This document shows, one piece after another, positions 59,696 through 64,000 of a DNA stretch of 64,000 nucleotides. A program made the position numbers and the translations under genes. Origin of the DNA: Sipunculus nudus (lineage: Eukaryota; Annelida; Sipuncula; Golfingiida; Sipunculidae); assembly GCA_026874595.1 (NCBI GenBank), contig CM049321.1, forward strand, positions 24,456,479 through 24,520,478. Reading direction: 5' to 3'. The notes beneath the pieces were generated by a model, which was not told where the DNA came from, did not search any database, and was given only the letters and a program-made list of their open reading frames with translations. The stretch's first letter is position 1. Every line of letters starts with the position of its first letter.

Positions 59696-61557
59696 ATGGA
59701 ACAAATTCGTTTCAACACATCAATGAAGAATATCCCTATTACAAGCCGCACATCATACCGGAGACATTTATTGGGGAAAGTCGAAAGCGTCGTTAAACGC
59801 ATGCGTTGGAAAGTCATATTTTCCAAAAAAGACGAGAACCTGGACAGCGATAGGGAACCAACAGAAAGCCGCACTTGCAAATACGGATTGAAGTCTAAAA
59901 GAATCCCACCAAAACTTGATGAAACCAAAGCATTTGAAGATGATATATTTAAAACCGTTGAAAACTAAGAATTCCGGAAAGTAACTGACACTTTTCAAGA
60001 AAGACTGACCAAAGTGAAAATTTATAACTTCATCAAAGGAACTCATCGTCCCGGCGGACAAAACAAGGAATTTTTACAAACTAAACCACGAAGAATACAA
60101 CAAATTACTCACAGAAAACATCACCGCCAAATACAAACCAGCCAAAGATAACACCCAGCAAAAAAATCAACAAGGATATGCACAAGATCGCCGCTCAGTA
60201 CGATTTGGATGACCGGATCAACCCGATGAAACCCCAAAACGCGTTCATCACGTTAAAAGACCACAAAACGAACTTTTAAAACAAACCAACATGTATGTTA
60301 ATCAATCTGGCAAAGACAGAACTGGGCAAAGTCAGCAAATCGATCATCGATAGAATAAATACAAACATCAGGAATTCCACCAACCTCAACCAATGGCGCA
60401 ATAATACAGAAGCAATCGATTGGTTTTCTTCAATTAAAGACAAAAAAAAAAGATCGAAGTTTCTACTTTTCGACATAGCCGAATTTTACCCTTCCATATC
60501 TGAGGACCTTCTAATAAAAAGTCTGACCTGGTAAAAAAAATACTGTTCCAAATCCGAACGCGAACTGAACACAATCCTACACTGCAGAAAATCGCTATTG
60601 TTCCACAAAAACAAGCCTTGGGAAAAAAGAAACAACCCGTCATTTGACGTCACTATGGGCAGTTTTGACAGGGCTGAAATCTGCGAGAACGTACGACTGT
60701 TCATACTTCACACCCTCAGTAAAATAATCCCCTCAGAAAACATAGGACTGTACCGGGATGACGGATTAGCCGTACTCAAAGGAATGACGGGACGAGCAGC
60801 AGACAAACTCAGAACAAAAATAACTTCAGAACTCCAGCTTCTTGGCATCAAGATCACAGCCGAATCCAACCTAAACACAGTTATTTTCCTTGACGTGACT
60901 TTCGACCTGAAGAACAACTCATATAAGCCGTACAGAAAACCAAATGACAACCCTTTATATGTACATAAATTGTCCAACCACCCACCTCAAATCATCAAGC
61001 AATTTCCAGAAGCGATCGGCAAACGTATATCACAGCTCTCCCACGACGAAGAATCATTCCATTCCACCGCCCACATCTATAACGACGCGCTAGAAAACTC
61101 AGGACACAACGAAAGAATTAGCTACAGCAAACCCCAGCAAAACAATGGGAAGAATAAACGGAGAAGAAACATCATATGGTTCAACCCCCCTTTCTGCAAG
61201 AGCGTAAAAACAAACGTCGGAAAAATGTTCCTGCGCCTGATTGACAAACATTTCCCACCCGGCAGCCCTCTTCAAAAACTCTTCAATAGAAACACTATAA
61301 AAGTCAGCTACAGCTGTCTCCCAAATCTTGGCAGCATCATTAGAAACCACAACCAAAAAATTCTACAAGAAACATCGAACCCCGAAGCTTGCAACTGCAG
61401 TAATAAAGGAGAATGCCCACTGAACGGCGACTGCCTAACAACAAGTGTTGTTTACAAAGCTGATATAACTACGAATAACGGGACCGTCTCATACATAGGA
61501 AACACAGTAAATACTTTTAAAAGCCGCTATGCGAACCACAAGAAGTCGTTTAAATAG
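59696..61557 (+). pseudogene. Penelope-like RT/GIY-YIG protein, copy 2
   Basis: The N-terminal part (59,696-59,968; RRHLLGKVESVVKRMRWK) stops at TAA. A linker frame starts near 60,057 and is lost at an extra A in a run (about 60,162-60,168). The RT part runs from 60,295 with FDIAEFYPSI, then TAA at 60,532. The long frame 60,598-61,557 (319 codons) has YRDD at residues 52-55, a Cys-rich CNCSNKGECPLNGDC at 265-279, VVY at 284-286 and YIG at 299-301 with Arg310 as likely catalytic Arg. A TAG after HKKSFK is followed in frame by ~80 codons with ELSKYIRKL and a CNLCEQEK motif, so a single nonsense codon truncates the endonuclease tail. Not functional. Confidence 0.87.
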
Positions 61558-61855
61558 GAGAAGTATGAAACAGAAACAGAACTATCAAAGTATATTAGGA
61601 AACTGAAACGCCAAGGCACCTCACACAGTATCACATGGTCTATTATAGCTAAGCCAACTACAACAACAATGAATAACAGGTGTAACCTATGCGAACAAGA
61701 AAAGCTACAAATTATGTCTTACAAAAGAACGCCACTCCTTAATAAACGAAGTGAATTCCTTAACACTTGCAGGCATCATGCAACAAAAACCAGCCAACCG
61801 TAAATAATCTCGCACACGCACCCATACATGAACAAACACAAACCAACCCCATTCA

Positions 61856-61904
61856 GTCACCTGATGAGTGCCACGCAGTGCGCACGAAACCTGCGGGTAG
61901 TGAC
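61856..61904 (+). ncRNA. Hammerhead ribozyme motif, intact
   Basis: GTCAC (61,856-61,860), CTGATGA (61,861-61,867), stem II GTGC/GCAC with a 10-base loop, GAA (61,886-61,888), stem III ACC/GGT with loop TGCG, A at 61,899 as the cleavage-site base, GTGAC (61,900-61,904). It matches the hammerhead core throughout. It lies 2,364 bp downstream of the copy 1 cleavage site. Confidence 0.82.
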
Positions 61905-61931
61905 ATTTATGCATTGATACATTTTTATAAA

Positions 61932-61933
<2 letters not shown>

Positions 61934-61969
<36 letters not shown>
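61934..61969. repeat. (TA)n tract at the right edge of Penelope-like cluster
   Basis: About 36 bp of TA right at the 3' end of copy 2. Confidence 0.9.
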
Positions 61970-61974
<5 letters not shown>

Positions 61975-62904
61975 TACCTCTAAAGCTGTCAGGCAGAGAA
62001 GGCACTCCGAGGTCATAACCGCGTTTGACCTCTATTGGTCACTAAAAGAATCCTGGGAATGAATGTTATTCTTTGAACCATCGGGATGATTTATGGAAAA
62101 ATAGAGTCGGGATGATTGTTTCTTTCAGATGTGTAAATGAATCAATTTGAAGACGGATCACAAAAAAGGACTGGACACTCAACCAAAAAAAGTAAGCTTT
62201 CAAACAGCTAGCGTTCCATTAAACAGAACCCTTATCAAAGACCGCGAGGACCTTATATAAGTTTTTTTTTCTTTATAATTTCTTTGGAGGAGCTACTGTT
62301 CCTCTTTTTGCAAGCACCGTACAATTTGATCCTTTCGCAGGCTCCCTGGCGGGTTGTGCGAGTCTCGTGCCTTCCTGTCAGGTGCGAAAACTTGCATTGG
62401 CTGAATGAGCCCCGACTTTTCTCAGATGATAACCTGTGCCAGCCAGCAACTGGTTTTAACACATTAGATATGGTCCAATTGCAAGAGGGTTTAATTTATT
62501 CAAATTATTGCAAAAAATTTTTGTTGTTCCTATAAGGAAAATTGTTCATATAGCAAATTCAATGGTTCTTTCAGATTGAATGATCTCCACATATCAACAT
62601 ACGAATGTATGAGAAATGTGTCAGTACTACTGACAAATTGTGTCCGCTTGACAAGTGTTTAGAAGCTCATAATAAAACATACTGTACCTTTCAAACATAA
62701 ACATGTTTATTGCACATTTATACAGGTACCACAGTGAATTATAAGATCGCTCCACTAAAATAAAGGCAAAATCTATATAATTTATCCGGTTTACCTGCTT
62801 CCGTTCTAATTTGGCTCTCCAAGTTCGGCAGACGTATCGGCGGTGGGCTCTTCTTGGCAAAGTTTGTTTTATTTTGCGGGATTATGCCCTATTTAGCTGA
62901 ATAA
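61970..62904. other. No recognised gene
   Basis: Unique sequence in this window. Open frames at 62,253-62,535 overlap on both strands and match no family I know. Confidence 0.4.
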
Positions 62905-63330
62905 TTAATAATCCCCATTAGGTACTTTTTGCGCTGCAAGGTCCTCCATGCCTTGGACGCTTTTTCAGGCGGCGCCTCCGAGATTTTCACTGGCCTGTTA
63001 AGACCGTGGCCAGAGCGCATGTCCTGCCGAAAAAGCATTACCGTGCACTACGCGGTCACGCGGGTCTAATATTATCCCATTGATCCACCATATCCACTGA
63101 AACGCCTCTTAAGGAGGTTTCTCTCCCAAAAGGAAGTAAAGGTTTTTAATCCAAAGACCACATGACTCCGCTTCGATGCGAGGGCTTTTCAGTTTGGCCA
63201 AGACTGGGTACTGAGCCTAGTTATGCGAACATCGTTTGACAATTTTTTTATGGATTACAGGTATATTGATTTTTATAAATATAAAAATATCTTTCTATGG
63301 TGACCATGGTTTCAAAATTCCGGCCATGTG
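62905..63330. repeat. Diverged repeat, first copy
   Basis: Blocks 'CGCCTCTTAAGGA', 'GTATATTGATTTTTATAAAT' and 'ATCTTTCTATGGTGACCATG' recur in the same order at 63,700-63,960. The copies are clearly related but indel-rich. No coding sequence. Confidence 0.6.
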
Positions 63331-63699
63331 TTTAACGATTTTTTTTTCTTAAAAAAAAAAAAAAAACTTAATTATCATGCGGGTCGGTGGGGGGGGGGAA
63401 CCTCTGCCAGAATCTCCTTTAATAGCGGTCATCTGTTCACGTTTATGCGTTTCATGTGTAAACACTGTCATGCTTCAGTAACACGAGTTCACCTTGCGAG
63501 TGGATAGAACAAATAAATACGAATGGGTGCTTCCACACGGGGACAAAGGAATGGTCCTTTGTCATAATGGTTTATAAGAAAATATATATTGTGGTGATTT
63601 TTATTACCTCCAAAATGAAATGGACTATTGATATGTGTTTACTCTGACCCTCTATAAATGTAAAGCAAAACATTTTTCGCCTGTCACACATTTTCAGGA
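63331..63699. other. Spacer between the diverged repeats
   Basis: Contains poly-A (63,350-63,366) and poly-G (63,390-63,398) runs. Nothing else recognised. Confidence 0.4.
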
Positions 63700-63960
63700 G
63701 GCGACCTATAATCCCCACTGAACCCCATTTCCATTATATCGCCTGTTAAGGAATTTTACCCAATCAGGAGGAATTAAAATTTTAAATTCAACCGCTGAAC
63801 ACAGGTCCACATTTATCTTTTAATAGGGGGCACTTTTCGTTTAGTGGACACAAAGAGCTGAGACCCATTACACGATCACCGTTGCATAGTTTTACCGGTA
63901 TCTTGATTTTTATAAATTCAGAAGTATCTTTCCATGATAACCATGGTTTTAATTTATGGG
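63700..63960. repeat. Diverged repeat, second copy
   Basis: Counterpart of 62,905-63,330, about 630 bp downstream: 'CGCCTGTTAAGGA', 'ATCTTGATTTTTATAAATTC' and 'ATCTTTCCATGATAACCATG'. It may be part of a larger tandem array leaving the window. Confidence 0.6.
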
Positions 63961-64000
63961 TTGATTGAAAAAAAAAAAAATTTTAACGTAAGCCCGGGGG

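Larger units (their letters stand above)
59640..61933 (+). mobile_element. Penelope-like element copy 2, longest but defective
   Basis: This runs from the coding N-terminus to the 3' tail. It is near-identical to copy 1 across the shared part (a few differences per 100 bp, judged by eye). Both share the TAA after the motif-A region, so the pair descends from an already broken parent or arose by local duplication. It ends in a (TA)n tract. Confidence 0.85.

Overview
The window reads as nuclear DNA of an invertebrate animal, most likely a lophotrochozoan such as a bivalve-like mollusc. This is inferred from three things: the AT-rich composition with long (TA)n/(GA)n microsatellites; the mix of decayed elements (Penelope-like, LTR, LINE, tRNA-SINE, hAT-type and a 'TGCCCCCGCC' repeat); and a lineage-type tandem array of single-coding-exon class A GPCRs. 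There are no operons, CRISPR arrays or rRNA genes, and I found no tRNA gene I would stand behind. Non-coding DNA dominates.

Layout. From 1 to about 54,750 the window is a tandem segmental duplication. Each unit carries an 'A-type' GPCR on the minus strand followed by a 'B-type' GPCR on the plus strand, so the two are divergent (head to head). Unit 1 (1-15,127) has A1 (6,674-7,800, one-base frameshift) and B1 (13,238-14,365, intact). Unit 2 (15,128-25,797) has A2 (22,654-23,781, intact); its B gene is missing and the unit ends against an LTR-retroelement remnant. Unit 3 (about 26,586-45,110) has A3 (32,373-33,386, one-base frameshift near the N-terminus) and B3 (42,119-43,222, intact). Unit 4 (about 45,110-54,750) has only the wrecked A4 (about 48,290-49,235) and no B gene. 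A1 resembles A3 and A2 resembles A4, in coding and flanking DNA. This points to duplication of a two-unit block.

Because the units are paralogous, nearly every later insertion can be read against an empty site in another unit. Examples are an 839-bp insertion (65-903), a hAT-type MITE (3,502-3,700), a LINE tail (4,068-4,560), a miniature LTR element with a tRNA-Pro primer site (14,509-14,911), a Penelope-like element inside a (TA)n tract (about 19,621-21,285), a TIR element built of ~175-bp repeats (30,576-31,730), a solo LTR (39,156-40,015) and a 1.7-kb hAT-like element (51,802-53,520).

From 54,750 to 64,000 the array ends. This part holds a LINE 3' end (minus strand, ~55,700), a fragment resembling a MIB/HERC2 domain (minus, 56,880-57,065), and a Penelope-like cluster (57,215-61,930) made of an inverted 3' fragment followed by two tandem copies. 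Each piece of that cluster carries a hammerhead ribozyme motif. The last 2 kb contain a pair of diverged repeats and no gene I recognise.

Working picture: the living content is a small receptor family (A2, B1 and B3 intact; A1 and A3 one base from intact) that evolves by block duplication and gene conversion. The ligand cannot be read from sequence, but residue 3.32 is not Asp, which argues against an amine receptor. A chemosensory role is only an analogy with other tandem invertebrate GPCR families.
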